A stretch of DNA of 64,000 bases from Lumbricus rubellus (GCA_945859605.1 OX243814.1:33819086-33883085); one strand, 5' to 3'; positions 32,791 to 44,463 are shown, counted from the stretch's first letter. A program made the numbers and translations. The notes: generated by a model from the sequence alone, not told the origin.

Positions 32791-34700
32791 TGGCGTACCA
32801 GGATTTGAGTCAACATGCGCCACGGGCACCCTACTTCGGGCTTCACCCCGCTGCGACCCATCTCGCTCAGGTTCGATGGCATCACTTAGCGGTGCCGTGT
32901 CGGCGCCCGGGAGATACTCGGTCTTACCAGGACGCCGTGAGTCTCCTGGGTCACTGTGCGCTGCGTGAGCCTCGCTAGCGACTTCACTCTCGGGGGACGA
33001 CGACCCCGACACCGACGCCTGCGACCGGATGGCCCGCTCGGCTGCGTCAGACCCGCTCTCTGCCTCATCCGCGGTCGCCGAGTAGGCGACGTCCTGAGCA
33101 AGAGGATGGCCGACTCTCAACACAGGGTTCTTGGTCCCGCAGGCAGAGCGGCCTCGCCGAGCGCCACCCGTCGCGACGGCAGTCTCCGTCTTTTGCCCTG
33201 ACTTGTCGCTTCTTTTTGTTATCACGCTGCACCGGGCAGCCACCGAACCAACACCACCAACGGGGACTACTGCAAACTCTCGGATCCCTGCAGACCATAT
33301 CGCTTGAAACCAAGGCCAGTCCATCGGGCTTAAACCGAGGACTCGGAAAGCAGCCCTTCCCATCGTGCCGACACGACTCACCCAAGTGACGGTCACAACA
33401 CAGACGGTCGGGGTGGGTCCGTAGGCCCGAAAGATCGGAGACTAACAACGGCCGACTCCCGCTACCGCGCGGCGGAAATATCCCCACAGAAACCGCGAAA
33501 GCGCCCGCGCAGATGCCGCGGCGTTTGCCCTGGGTGCTCACCTCACCCGCTTTCCCGACACGAACTCTCACAAACAACACCGAGACCAACAGACAAACGC
33601 GGGTCGCCGACTTGGCAGAAGACCGCAGGACTCAACACTCGTGCCACCGGTGAACCACATGGGACGACCGGGGCCGAACGCGAGACTTCCAAGAGCCCTT
33701 GCTACCCGGCGCTCACTGACTCCGACAACCGCTGATGCGCGCTGCCCAGGAAACTCCACCCGCGCCGACAAGCGCTGCTTGACCGTGCGCGTCTCGGAAA
33801 CACTTCACCGTCACCACGGAAGAGCGTCGTGGTGCGTTGCTGTTCTGTTACGTGAGATTCAGGGAAAAATTAAAAGGCCGGGAGGCCTGGTGAACAGGTA
33901 ACGGAAAACCCGCGTCTACGAAGAGACTGATTGTTTTATAGGTTTTCTTAAGGCGTTTGTCGCCCTTACACTCAACAGTTACTGACCTTAGTGGTAAGTC
34001 CCTTGTAAAACACTTGGTCTTATCTAGCACTTACTCTCAACAGTTACTGACTTCAGTGGTTAAGTCCCTTGCAAAACACTGGGTCTTATCTAGCACTTGA
34101 TAACCGAATTACCCTCTACACAACTGTGAGCAACAGATTGAAAAACGTGACGAAATACCCGAAGAACCTGAAGACCCGGTAAACAAAATAACTCTATCGC
34201 GGAAGTCCAATGTCGGCTGACAGACTATCGAACCTCCGCACGGAAACAACCTGTAACACAAAAGTTACCAAAGAACTCACACCGATCGGCCACACGGCAG
34301 GATCGAGAGTACTCCTGTCGAGTTCTTCACAGAGGGGATCCCAACCCAACCCTGCAGAACAACGACACAGGTAACACGTAACTCCGACTGTAACCAACAG
34401 TCAACGTAACCTTCACAAAATACTGTGATCACCCGCTAGGCGAATCACGAAAACGGTATTCTTCCCTGAGCCTTTACACGGCCTCAGCAGCTCGAACCCC
34501 GTGCGATCGATGACAAGAAACCTCCTTGACAGATCAGCCGCAAGCCCTCACTACCAAAAGCTTTGCTCGAGCTATGAACCAGGATCGCCTTAGTTGTCTT
34601 CGAAAATGGCCAAGCCACACTGTAGGAGAGTAGGAGACAGACGAACACAACCGAAATCACTGTAGAAAGTCGCAGCTGAAAACGCTTTAACGATCTAAGC
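32791..34700 (-). other. GC-rich insert, possible retroelement 5' part
   Basis: About 1.9 kb clearly richer in G+C than its surroundings. The longest ORF is on the minus strand (32755-33396, 213 codons, Ser/Arg/Gly-rich with SGSSSPESEVASEAHAAH), which could be a gag-like start. At 33968-34095 there are two ~67 bp direct repeats (CTCAACAGTTACTGAC ... GTCTTATCTAGCACTT). I cannot assign a family. It separates the polymerase relic from the fibre gene. Confidence 0.4.
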
Positions 34701-34704
34701 ACGT

Positions 34705-35223
34705 ATGGAGCAGTCAGTACCGCTCCACGATATAATTTTAATGGGCGATAACTCGATCGAAGGTTTATCGGCCTCGTATATTCCGTCCGAAGATAACCCT
34801 TTAACTAATAAGAAATACGTCGACGAACAAAACGCCACGAATGTATCGAAGACCGGTGATACCATGACGGGTAATCTATTCGTAAACGTTGGCTCCGATC
34901 GTCTGCGTTCAATGGGTTATAAGGGCTTGAGAGGAAATAAAGAATTCACTATACTTTTAGGTAACACATCGAATAAAATGCAATGTTTGTTAAACAATCC
35001 TATTACATTACAAACGGCTGAAGGATTCCTTTGCAAAATGGGTTTAGAAAATATAATGAGACTCGGTAGAGCGCCTAACGATCGTAAAATCGACGTTTAC
35101 TGTAAGCTAATTCAATATAGTATACAGCGGTCAGTTGATTGTCGTACAACAGCGAGCGGGTCAAACAGCCCAGGTGCCGGTTGGCGCGAAAGTCTAGACG
35201 ACTGTCTAGACGGCCGATTGTAG
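34705..35223 (+). CDS. Virus-like tail-fibre N-terminal part
   Basis: ORF of 172 codons whose first ~140 residues look like a phage-type tail-fibre segment: ASYIPSEDNPLTNKKYVDEQ and VSKTGDTMTGNL are repeats typical of fibre stalks. The last ~30 codons, after KIDVYCKLIQ, do not look viral and reflect the following insertion. Such fibre proteins occur in Polinton/adintovirus-like elements and presumably form a virion appendage. Partial; presumably inactive. Confidence 0.65.
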   Translation: MEQSVPLHDIILMGDNSIEGLSASYIPSEDNPLTNKKYVDEQNATNVSKTGDTMTGNLFVNVGSDRLRSMGYKGLRGNKEFTILLGNTSNKMQCLLNNPITLQTAEGFLCKMGLENIMRLGRAPNDRKIDVYCKLIQYSIQRSVDCRTTASGSNSPGAGWRESLDDCLDGRL

Positions 35224-35655
35224 GCTGAGTGAACGAGAGGGAGAGATAGAGAGACGGAGAGAGCGGCAGAAGGAAGAGTGTACGCTCAGAGGTGAGATAG
35301 GCTGATACAGGTGTGAGAGTTGACTAAGAGAGTTGCTGATTGAGTGATAGTAGAAGGCTGATGTAGATAGTCATAACGTTTAGTTGCTATGATAATGCAA
35401 GTGTAGTCGTTGTCGTGTTGTTGCTGTTCGTTTGTTTTACACGGAATTTTGAAGTTCAACAATATATGATTAAACTCTTCGTCGTTGTTGAGTTAAACAA
35501 GTAAAAGGACTGTAGAAACTTTACCTAGCCATTAGTTAATGAAGTACAGTTACTTAAGGATAGGCCTAGGCTACGCTACGCGGAACTTTCGAAGAGCTTC
35601 TGAAGAGACTGGAAGGTCAACAAGGAGGAAAAGAGTTGACATTTACCAAAACATC
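35131..35655. other. Insertion splitting the fibre gene
   Basis: About 520 bp between the two fibre parts, starting after AATTCAATATAGTATAC. It has a purine-rich stretch (35233-35285, GAGAGGGAGAGATAGAGAG) and one AGGCCTAGGC octamer, like the host repeats and the LTRs at 36287 and 43838. Possibly a solo LTR; no target duplication found by eye. Confidence 0.35.
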
Positions 35656-36195
35656 TTAATGAATCATAATTATAACACCGATTTAGGTGATCCTGCCTTG
35701 TCTCAAGACGCAGCTACTAAGACAAAAGTTGATAAGTCTTTCAAAAAGTGTCGAGTCGGATATATTCCTAATTTGGAAGCCGATAATAGTATGACTGGTT
35801 TCGTCGCTAGCGCCAGTTCGAGTAGCGAGGGGCACGAGGCGTACAGAGCTTTTAAGAATCTCGCATCAGGTGATTCTTGGTTTTCGTCCGCTAGTCAAAC
35901 AACCTCTTGGTTACAGATAAAATGTCCAGAACCTGTTATAATTTGGAGAATCGCGATAAAAGTTAGAATGGATGTGGTGCTTGGTTGGAATTTATCAGCG
36001 AGCAACGATGGAATAACGTTTACACCATTATTATCATCGAGGGATGCGTTAGTAGCCGAATCGACTCCAATTTTTTTTAATATTTTAACGACGACTGCTT
36101 ATCAGTATTACAGAGTTACGGTGGTAGGGGATGCCTGGCTTCACCAGGGAATTGAGGTCATGCAGTTATACGTTTACGATACGGTACATAAATAG
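35539..36195 (+). CDS. Virus-like fibre C-terminal part, discoidin-like
   Basis: ORF of 218 codons. From about residue 45 it shows a stalk-type motif (LGDPALSQDAATKTKVDKSF), then a beta-rich domain resembling F5/8 type C (discoidin): SSSSEGHEAYRAFKN ... SWFSSASQTTSWLQIK ... YQYYRVTVVGDAWLHQGIEV. Discoidin-like domains bind glycans or lipids, which would suit a receptor-binding tip; this is inference. The first ~40 codons come from the upstream insertion. The same C-terminus appears at 13248 and 24111. Confidence 0.65.
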   Translation: MKYSYLRIGLGYATRNFRRASEETGRSTRRKRVDIYQNILMNHNYNTDLGDPALSQDAATKTKVDKSFKKCRVGYIPNLEADNSMTGFVASASSSSEGHEAYRAFKNLASGDSWFSSASQTTSWLQIKCPEPVIIWRIAIKVRMDVVLGWNLSASNDGITFTPLLSSRDALVAESTPIFFNILTTTAYQYYRVTVVGDAWLHQGIEVMQLYVYDTVHK

Positions 36196-36198
36196 CAG

Positions 36199-36235
36199 AA
36201 TTTGTGACGGGTTTGAACCCTGTGTCACACAAATT
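36199..36235. terminator. Inverted repeat after the fibre gene
   Basis: Just after the fibre stop: arms AATTTGTG (36199-36206) and CACAAATT (36228-36235) enclose a second palindrome GGGTTTGAACCC (36209-36220). Placement matches the 14 bp inverted repeat found after the fibre end in the tandem units, although the sequence differs. Confidence 0.45.
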
Positions 36236-36237
36236 GC

Positions 36238-36285
36238 TAAAAATTCACATTAAAAAATCTTTGAAGGAACAGGCTAAACATGCAA
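36238..36285 (+). repeat. 48 bp direct repeat, left copy
   Basis: TAAAAATTCACATTAAAAAA and the following bases up to CATGCAA recur almost exactly at 44415-44463, on the far side of the LTR element. The two copies bracket 36287-44394. Confidence 0.85.
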
Positions 36286-36286
36286 G

Positions 36287-37407
36287 TGTAGAGGCGGAGC
36301 TAACACGTAAGGAAAGAGAGAGTGAGTTGTCGAGAAAGAGATACAGACAGACTGACAGACAGAGAGACACAGAGACAGACTCAAGACCTAGTACAGATAG
36401 AGAGAGGGAAGGGGAACGGACATATTCCCCCGGATATATTCCCCCCGGACAGTTACCCCCCCCGGAGGTTCCCCCCCCGTTTTTGACTAGGACATTTACC
36501 CCCCGGACAATTTACCCCTCTGTACATATTATAGGTTAGGCATCGTGAAGGTTGGTTAGGTTCAGGTTAGGCATCGTGAGGGTCGGTTAGGGTCAGGTTA
36601 GGCATGATGAGGGTCGGTTAAGGTTAGTGATAGGGTTAGTGCAGTCATTCATTAACATAGGTTAGGCCTCGTGAGGGTCGGTTAGGGTCAGGTTAGGCAT
36701 GGTGAGGGTCGTTTAGGGTTAGTGATAGGGTTAGTGCAGTCATTCATTAACATAGGTTAGGTATCGTGAGGGTCGGTTGGGGTCAGGTTAGGCATCGTGG
36801 GGGTCGGTTAGGGTTAGTGATAGGGTTAGTGCAGTCATTCATTAATATAGGGACTCTTATGAGGGGGGGGGGAATGTCCTAGGTCGGGGGGAAAACGTCC
36901 GGGGGGTAAATGTCCGGGGGGAATATGTCCAGGGGGGAAATGTCCTACATCCGAGAGGAAAGGAAACGATTGGCTAAACAACAGTTCAGAGAGTGACCAA
37001 TCAGATAACCACATAGGTGAAGAAGATGGAAGCTGACAAGGTATAGTAGAAAAATTAGATCAGTTTTCAGTCGGGTTTCGATCAGAGAAGAGTCATGTAG
37101 TCAGAGAAGAGAGAGTTAGGTGGCGGACGGCTGAGGCCGGAGGCCGCGCGAGTCGTTGAGAGGCTCAGACGGACAGACAGTTAGTCGGTCATTCATTTAA
37201 CTCAGTCAATAGTCAGTTTATCTTAATTTAGTTATCAGAGATGTTGGGATGATGGTTATCGTGTCGTGGTATTGCTGTCTGCGTTGCTGTCAACATTGAT
37301 GTCTTAGAAGATGATAATAAAGGTAGATAAACACTAAAGAGCATTTGTTCCCCACCTCCTGGTTCATCTAAACTCGTACTTGCCGAGCAACCAGGAGCGG
37401 CACTTCA
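36287..37407 (+). mobile_element. LTR retrotransposon, 5' LTR
   Basis: Starts TGTAGAGGCGGAGC and ends GGAGCGGCACTTCA. About 575 bp are homologous to the 3' LTR at 43838-44394; the remainder is a nested insert at 36411-36952. The purine-rich body contains GACAGACAGAGAG motifs and an AATAAA (about 37316). It is followed by TATTGGTAGATAACC, a plausible primer-binding region. Confidence 0.85.
36411..36952. mobile_element. MITE with telomere-like core, inside 5' LTR
   Basis: Absent from the 3' LTR, hence an insertion; flanked by GAGAGGGAA (36402-36410) and GAGAGGAAA (36953-36961). The termini are inverted arrays of GGACATATTCCCCCC-like subrepeats. The core has a ~95 bp tandem repeat in three copies with GGTTAGGGTTAGTGATAGGG and GCAGTCATTCATTAA. 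The short TTAGGG runs are degenerate and not a telomere. Confidence 0.8.
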
Positions 37408-39250
37408 TATTGGTAGATAACCAAAAGATCCTAGTATAACAAAGCATGAAGACAACGAAGTCAATTCCATCCGACGTCGGCATCATAATCCACCGTCATT
37501 CGAAAGTTATCAACAACGTTCGAAACAGCAGAATCAACGATTCAACATCCGCATCATCTTCCGCTAACAACGACGAATCAACCCACGGAACAAACGCCGT
37601 AAGAACTCATCCTCGCACTTACAATTCTCTCCAGTTTCCGAACTTCGACTTGCACCATCCATCCATCCGTCCCCCACCCACCCATCGTCATCACTCGTTC
37701 GTATCTGACTTCGATTTCAACATGGCTCCGAGTCCATCCATTCCTCATCGTCAACAGGTCAGCGAGCCACGTCAACACGCCGTCGTCACGCATCACCGCG
37801 CAACAAGACAGTCTTCAACCTATGCACCGGTAACCTGCAGTGCGTCTCGCATTCACAAACGGTAACATTTTCGTTGTCTTCTTTCCGTTGGACTTCATCA
37901 TTGATAGACTCATCACTTTCACGTCAATCTAGAGAATCCAGCCACGTAAGCCCACACTTCGTTTCACGTACATCGTTTCACTTCCACGACGAACCCTGTT
38001 ATCAATCAACAACCACTACGCCCACTATAACCACCGTTACCGCCGCGCGATGACTCGTTCATAGAAGATCTGTTCCGTGAAACTCTGCGAACTGGAAACG
38101 AATGAACGAAGAACACCAATGCAACGTATTTTTTTAAATCCAAAATTTATGGTATTTAAAATTGATAGGGCCTATAATTAATTTTGGTCGCACGACTACG
38201 CGAACATAATAGGTCTACCGTGCGTTGTGCGAATAGAGAATGCTCTAACACTATATGTAGCTATGATTACGAAAGGTTATTGTAATGTAGTCGCTGCTTT
38301 CGACTTATGAGCAAATAGGCCTCATATACGTATATTCAGAGTAATTCTTTGCCTTTCACGTTCTTACATGTTATTTGAAATAATCGTCTTGTTGGAGCAT
38401 TGAAGCAGTGAAGCATGGAATACCGTGCTTACGCTTATTTTATTATTTATTATTTATTTATTTCTCCATTTCTATAGCGCTCTACTCAAGTTTTAAAAAT
38501 CAGTATCCTATAAAAATGCCTTGTGCTTTAGCCTATATATACAACTTTATCAGATTATATGATTAACAAACGTAGCAAACGTTAAATTACTTAAGAACGC
38601 ACTGATATAGAGCAGATGATATGGATTGAAACGTAAGAGATCAAAGGATTTAAATACAGGATTTATGTGCGCTTACAGGACAAAAATTTTCCTTGCACCC
38701 GTGTTTTAATTATTAAGAGATAGTTGACAAAAAGGCAATCAAAGCATTGGCTCATGTGCTGAGGAAGTAAAAAGGATTAATTGCGCTCGCTCAACGACTA
38801 GCTATGCTCAAATGAGACCAGATTAGAGATGATGGTCCTTGCGATAGGCCTATATAGCCTTAAGTAATGCATTGATTCTGTCTTATATCGGTAATGTTCC
38901 ACCAGTATTATCGTTTGCTTGCTTTGTGTCATAATTCTGTAAAGGCATGGGAAATTGACCTCAAAGGCGCCTTGAGATCAGCTTCTTTAAAAGGCACTTG
39001 GAATTTTTATTGATACAAGTTTGCAAGATTGATGTTATGCTTTAACGACCAAACACTGTCTGCACTAGGTCTATAATACATGTCGGTCCTACTATAGTTT
39101 ATATAGGCTGAACGATTGCACAGTTTTTCACCCTTGAGTTCAGAATTATTTTGAAATTTATAGACCATGCATAGTAATTGCATATTGAATTATTGAGTGC
39201 ATTTGCAAATTTCAGATTAATTTATATCTCTATTGACGTCTATTACTACG

Positions 39251-39289
<39 letters not shown>

Positions 39290-40205
39290 GTTATTATTTT
39301 AAAATAATTTATTCATAAACAATATTGATGCAAAACAATAACCGGAGATAGAAATAATGTTGCACTGGAACGGCTTACTTATTATTATTATTTATTATTA
39401 TGATTGCAGTTATACTCTAAGTTTAGTTCATTATTAGGCCTATTTCAAACATTGATGAATTCAGATGTTGCGGTTACAAGTGAGACTTATCACGAGATAA
39501 TTACACAGTTTTGTTTACAGCGTTGACATAATTCGTATGCATTTTCAGTGATTGTATTCTGTTTTTACGCTTTTATGGTTATAATGCTTTTGACGCTGGT
39601 GCTATAGATCTAATGTGCGCCACTGGATAGATATTCTCAAAGAGGCGCTATATAAATGGATGTAATGAATGAACGAATGAACGAGCAGGGTCAGCATAAG
39701 GTAGTCTACGTGCATCTCAGAGCACTGAATCAGTCAGCAACGCTACTTGTAGTAGTTTTCATCATTACGTTATCATTGTAGTTGTACCATCATCATAAGC
39801 ATCAGCAGCATTACCATCATCCATAGACTTGAGCGTATGTGTTTAGAGAAGGTCATTTAGATAATTAACCACAGCAGCCGCAGCGGTACCTGGGATCAGA
39901 GGTACCATGCAGAGACAGCCTTTAATTAAAATCTCCCTCCACCTCCACGCGCGCAGCAGACAGAACATCAGTAGCCACACAGCAACTGTCCATCCCATAG
40001 CTCATTTATGTACTATGCAGAGATCGGGCATCCTAATTGAACTTCTTCATGAGAAACGCACACCAACCGCAGGCGAACATTAGCATCAGCAGCAGCAACA
40101 CCAGTTGCCAGCCCATTCCTAAGTATGTCCATGTGTTATGAGGATTTCGTTTGAAGCATTCTCATGTCAAAACATCCATTGGTTGTAAGTTCTCGGCATC
40201 CACAC

Positions 40206-42573
40206 CAGTGGTGGCGCCAGGATTTCAGGTTGGGGGGGCTGAAGTCCTAAGCCAAATAATAACATTTTTCATGAAGCGCCGAAGGCGCGAAGCTGCGAGT
40301 GCCGAAGGCACGAAGCCCATACCGACTAGGGGGTCTGGCGTCTGGGGGAGCGTCGTCAGCGGGGTCTGGGGCTCGGAGCCCCAGCCGCCAACGCATTTTT
40401 AGCTCTGTTGACCTCAACTTGAGCCCTTTTTAGGCTCTTTTTGCCAGCTATTTATGAACGATAAAATCATGAAAACTTAAATAAAAAGTCGTTTTGCAGA
40501 GTCGCAGACTATAGCTACCAGTATAAGAATGTAAAAATTTTATTGTAAAAGAAATGGGCTTAGTCTTTACTATAATCACATAAGTTAAAAGTTCAGGCCT
40601 GTAGCCTAACAAGTTTAAAAGTATAGGCTAGGGGTCTACTATCATTATGGGTAGGCTTACTATATAGAAAAACCATAGGGACATGTCATATGTAGGGGAT
40701 TTTACAAGTACAACCAGTGGAGGCGCCAGGATGTCAGGTTTGGGGCTGAAACCCCAAGCCCTTCCTCCTAGAAATGCAAGTAGAATATTCTCCTTAAGGG
40801 CGGTAATTTTGCATGCGCTGGAGACCCGAAGCTGCGAGTGCCGAATGCACGAAGCTCATATCGACTAGGGGTCTGGGGGAGCGTGGTAAGCTCCCCCAGC
40901 GGGGTCTGGGGCGGAGGCCCAGAAACCAGAGGGTTTTTCGCTGTTGACATCGACAGGAGCACGTTTCAGGTTCTAAAGCCATGAAAAAAATTTAAATTTC
41001 CACAATGCAATAATAGCATTTTGGGCTGTCATTTTTACTAAATAGTTCATCATTTCAATGCTGAAAGTTGTGGATTATGACTTTAAAAGTGTCCACTCGT
41101 ATGCCATTGTTTAAATTTTTCGATATCAGCACTTTAATGATAACATTTTAAGCTGTTATCTCAACAAATTTCTCATAATTATTTCATTGCTGAAAGAAAT
41201 GGTTTATGAGTTCAATAATGTTCCTCACGTTGTATAGGCTAAAGCCGCTAAATTATCGAATTCAACACTGCAAGGATATACCATTTTTGCTGTCGTCCTA
41301 GCAAAATTGTTCATGATGGAACACTCTAGAAATTTATAATGACATTTTCGAGAAATTTTTGAAATATTGGGGGAGCAGCATCTTCGTCCACAATCACAAA
41401 CTTCGGGGTCTCGTGGACCGCCCACTGACACCCAAGTCTCTGCCCATGACTGCTGATGCTGAATGAACACCCCATTTCCCAATGTATAGTTGTGTAGGAC
41501 TACCGGCGTAGCCCCTCAAGAGGCCGGCGGGCCGGACACGGTGCACATAACCTCATCACGGTTTGCGGCGCATTCTATTAGCATAAGCATCAACGCGCTA
41601 TTGTAGCGAAATTCAAAATTGCTGTCCGTGTGAATCTCAGCTCATTCCTCCGCCAACCCGGACTCAACACGCTTCTCCCGCCAGCCCGGACTCACAACGG
41701 GCCAAACCTCAGCCCCCTTTCTCCGCCAGTCCGGACTCACACCGGGCCAAACCTCAGCCCCTTTCTCCGCCAGCCCGGACTCACACCGGGCCGAACCTCA
41801 GTCCCCTTCCACCGCCAGCCCGCGGACTCACACCGGTCCGGACCTCAGTCCTCTTGCCCCCCGCGCAGACCTCAGCCCCCTTCTTCCCGCCGCCTCGGAC
41901 CTCCAGGCCCCTTCCCCCGCTAGCCCGGGCTCAGACTGGTCCGGATCTCAGCCCCATCTCCCACCAGTTCAACCCCCCCCCCCCCAGTCCTCTTTCCTCT
42001 TCCAGACCCGTCCGGACCTCAGACCGTTTGCTACCTCGACAATCTGCCCCGCTATCGCGGATCTCTGCTCCTTTCCTCCGCCAGACCGGTTCGGACCTCA
42101 GACCAGCCTGGACCTCAGCCCTCTGTTCCCTGCAGCTCCATTATGGTATAAATAAGAGGACTGTGTGCATGCTAAATTGCTAATATTGAGTCGCAGAAAG
42201 AGTCGATGTCCGGGAGTCGAGCTCAGTCGCAATTGATGTCTCACATGTGAGTCGATGTATGACCGTCCGCCGCAGTTGAGGTCCGAAAAATAAAATAATA
42301 ATAATAATAACTTTTAAGCCGATACATGGACATTCATTGCTTTTTGCTTTGGGATGAGGCTGAGTCACATTTATGGGCTTAGCCCCTAACCCTCCCTTGG
42401 TGCCGCCAATGGCATAAGCATCTACACTATGATAATATAGTTGATTTCGTTGCCATTGGTCTTTGTCTAGTTTCCATATTACGAAGTGAGCCGTTTTGGA
42501 CATTTTCAGCTTTTTGCTTTGGGGGGCCTGAGCCACGTTTAGGGGAGGCTTAGCCCCCCTAGCGCCGCCACTG
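40206..42573. mobile_element. hAT-like element nested in LTR retrotransposon
   Basis: Termini CAGTGGTGGCGCCAGG and CCTAGCGCCGCCACTG form an inverted repeat, flanked by the perfect 8 bp duplication ATCCACAC (40198-40205, 42574-42581). A second, related left-type end lies inside at about 40718 (CAGTGGAGGCGCCAGGA), with a possible partner at about 42388-42410. This suggests one element nested in another. No transposase ORF. Confidence 0.85.
41635..42130. repeat. GC-rich minisatellite
   Basis: About ten degenerate ~45 bp units of CCGCCAGCCCGGACTCACACCGGGCC followed by AACCTCAGCCCC, inside the hAT-like element. The Pro-rich ORFs across it are translations of the repeat. Confidence 0.75.
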
Positions 42574-43837
42574 ATCCACACCAGCTGACCAATATATATT
42601 AGGCTCCTTGAAGTCTACTAAGCGAACAGCCGGACATCATTTATTCTGCAGCGCAGATGCATGAACCATGCCTATATAGGTTTCGCACCAAGCACCAAGC
42701 ATACGCTCGTACAGCCAGCGTCCAGTTAGTTAATATAAGTTCTTCGATCTCTAATGCGCAGATGTCCGTCCATATCTTGTCTTGAAATGCAGACCCATTT
42801 TCGTAAGGATATTAGGAGTATACAGGAACGTGATATATAATGTGGTTATAAATGCGGTTAGCAGTGGATTTGTGAGCGGAGTACGGGAGGGCATTTTGTA
42901 ATGTAAAGGCAGTTGTAACAGGTCATCCGGGAGCAGGACGCGATGTCTAGCTGTTCTCGGACCATTGAGTTGATGAGTAGAGTTCGCCCTAAGAGATGAA
43001 AATGGAAGCGTCATAGAAACGCGGTCGTCCTTACGGGTATATTGGCTTAAGCCAAATTAATGATTATTTGCGGGCCGTTATCAGCTGTTGCATTGCATTT
43101 GCTTTCTGGTATTTTTTCCATGAATTTTTACTGTCTGACGTATTTGTTAAACATTGTGTTTATCGTTTTGCTTGTTCAAATGGCTGGAACAATCAGTGTT
43201 ATTTTTAAAAGCAGATGAGTACAAAGCATTGCCTCATATATGTTAGAAGACGCGTTGGATCAATAGGCCTAAGTAGAAATGCACGTAGCGAATTAGCAAG
43301 TTTTGCAATGTTCCCGTAGACCTGCCTATTATTGAAGTAAGGAAGTAAAGAAAATCAGCGCAGCGAGTAAGATCACGTTTGACAGCAAGCGATGTCGTTT
43401 TCACAAGTCATCAGTTATATTGGCTTACATTCAGCAGGTCACCCACTCAGTTAATTCCAGCATGCAATCTGATACAACCATCGCAATAGGCCTATGCACA
43501 TGAGGTCGCAATAACAATTTCAGCAGTGAATGGTATGCTCAATTTATTATTTATTTATTACATGTAGGCATTATAGCTTTGTATTTTAGTATGCAGTGTG
43601 TTTTTCCAAGCAATTAATGGTTATATAATTATTTGGAGGACACATCCATAAACTCAGTGAACTAAGGAACTATTTGCAAGTAGAACTGTTTTCATCATTT
43701 TCAGGCACCTTACATTATCACGTTTACGCAAGTATTTTGGGTTATAATTGTGACAATTTCTGTTTTCATTTAGGTGGTAGATCATTGCATTTATAAATGT
43801 ATGATGCGGACATCATCTTAATTTAAGAGGGACCGGA

Positions 43838-44394
43838 TGTAGAGGCGTAGCTAACACGTAAGGAAAGAGAGAGTGAGTTGTCGAGAAAGAGATACAGACA
43901 GACTGACAGACAGAGACTCAGAGACAGAGAGACAGACAGGTTGGCTGCAGACTCAGGACCTAGTACAGATAGAGAGAGGGAAGGAAACGATTGGCTAAAC
44001 AACAGTTCAGAGAGTGACCAATCAGATAACCACATAGGTGAAGAAGATGGAAGCTGACAAGGTATAGTAGAAAAATTAGATCAGTCTTCAGTCGGGTTTC
44101 GATCAGAGAAGAGTCATGTAGTCAGAGAAGAGAGAGTTAGGTGGCGGACGGCTGAGAGGCTCAGACGGACAGACAGTTAGTCGGTCATTCATTTAACTCA
44201 GTCAATAGTCAGTTTATCTTAATTTAGTTATCAGAGATGTTGGGATGATGGTTATCGCGTCGTGGTATTGCTGTCTGCGTTGCTGTCAACATTGATGTCT
44301 TAGAAGATGATAATAAAGGTCGATAAACACTAAAGAGCATTTGTTTTGGTTCATCTAAACTCGTACTTGCCGAGCAACCAGGAGCGGCACTTCA
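43838..44394 (+). mobile_element. LTR retrotransposon, 3' LTR
   Basis: A 557 bp LTR starting TGTAGAGGCGTAGC and ending GGAGCGGCACTTCA, closely matching the 5' LTR. It includes about 25 bp (GGTTGGCTGCAGACT region) missing from the 5' copy and lacks the 5' copy's CCCCACCTCCT segment. It shows the empty site for the nested MITE. Confidence 0.85.
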
Positions 44395-44414
44395 AAAGTG
44401 GTTACACAAGTTGA

Positions 44415-44463
44415 TAAAAAATTCACATTAAAAAATCTTTGAAGGAACAGGCTAAGCATGCAA
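44415..44463 (+). repeat. 48 bp direct repeat, right copy
   Basis: Partner of 36238-36285, differing at about two positions, lying in the laminin G intron only 15 bp from that exon's donor. Confidence 0.85.

Larger units (their letters stand above)
37408..43837 (+). mobile_element. LTR retrotransposon, internal region without pol
   Basis: Internal domain between the two LTRs. The only plausible coding region is a 139-codon ORF at 37446-37865 right after the primer-binding region, His/Ser/Arg-rich (RPPPTHRHHSFVSDFDF), possibly a gag remnant. No reverse transcriptase, RNase H or integrase motif was seen in any frame. A purine-rich AAGAGGGACCGGA precedes the 3' LTR. It resembles a large non-autonomous LTR derivative. 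It also holds an (ATT)n microsatellite at 39245-39295 and AGGCCTA octamers. A hAT-like element occupies 40206-42573. Confidence 0.65.

Noticed and set aside
36540..36850. Interstitial telomere
   Set aside because: TTAGGG-like runs are degenerate, occur within a ~95 bp repeat, and sit inside a MITE with target duplication.
41630..42183. Pro-rich plus-strand ORFs
   Set aside because: They follow the GC-rich minisatellite unit and have no protein-like composition.
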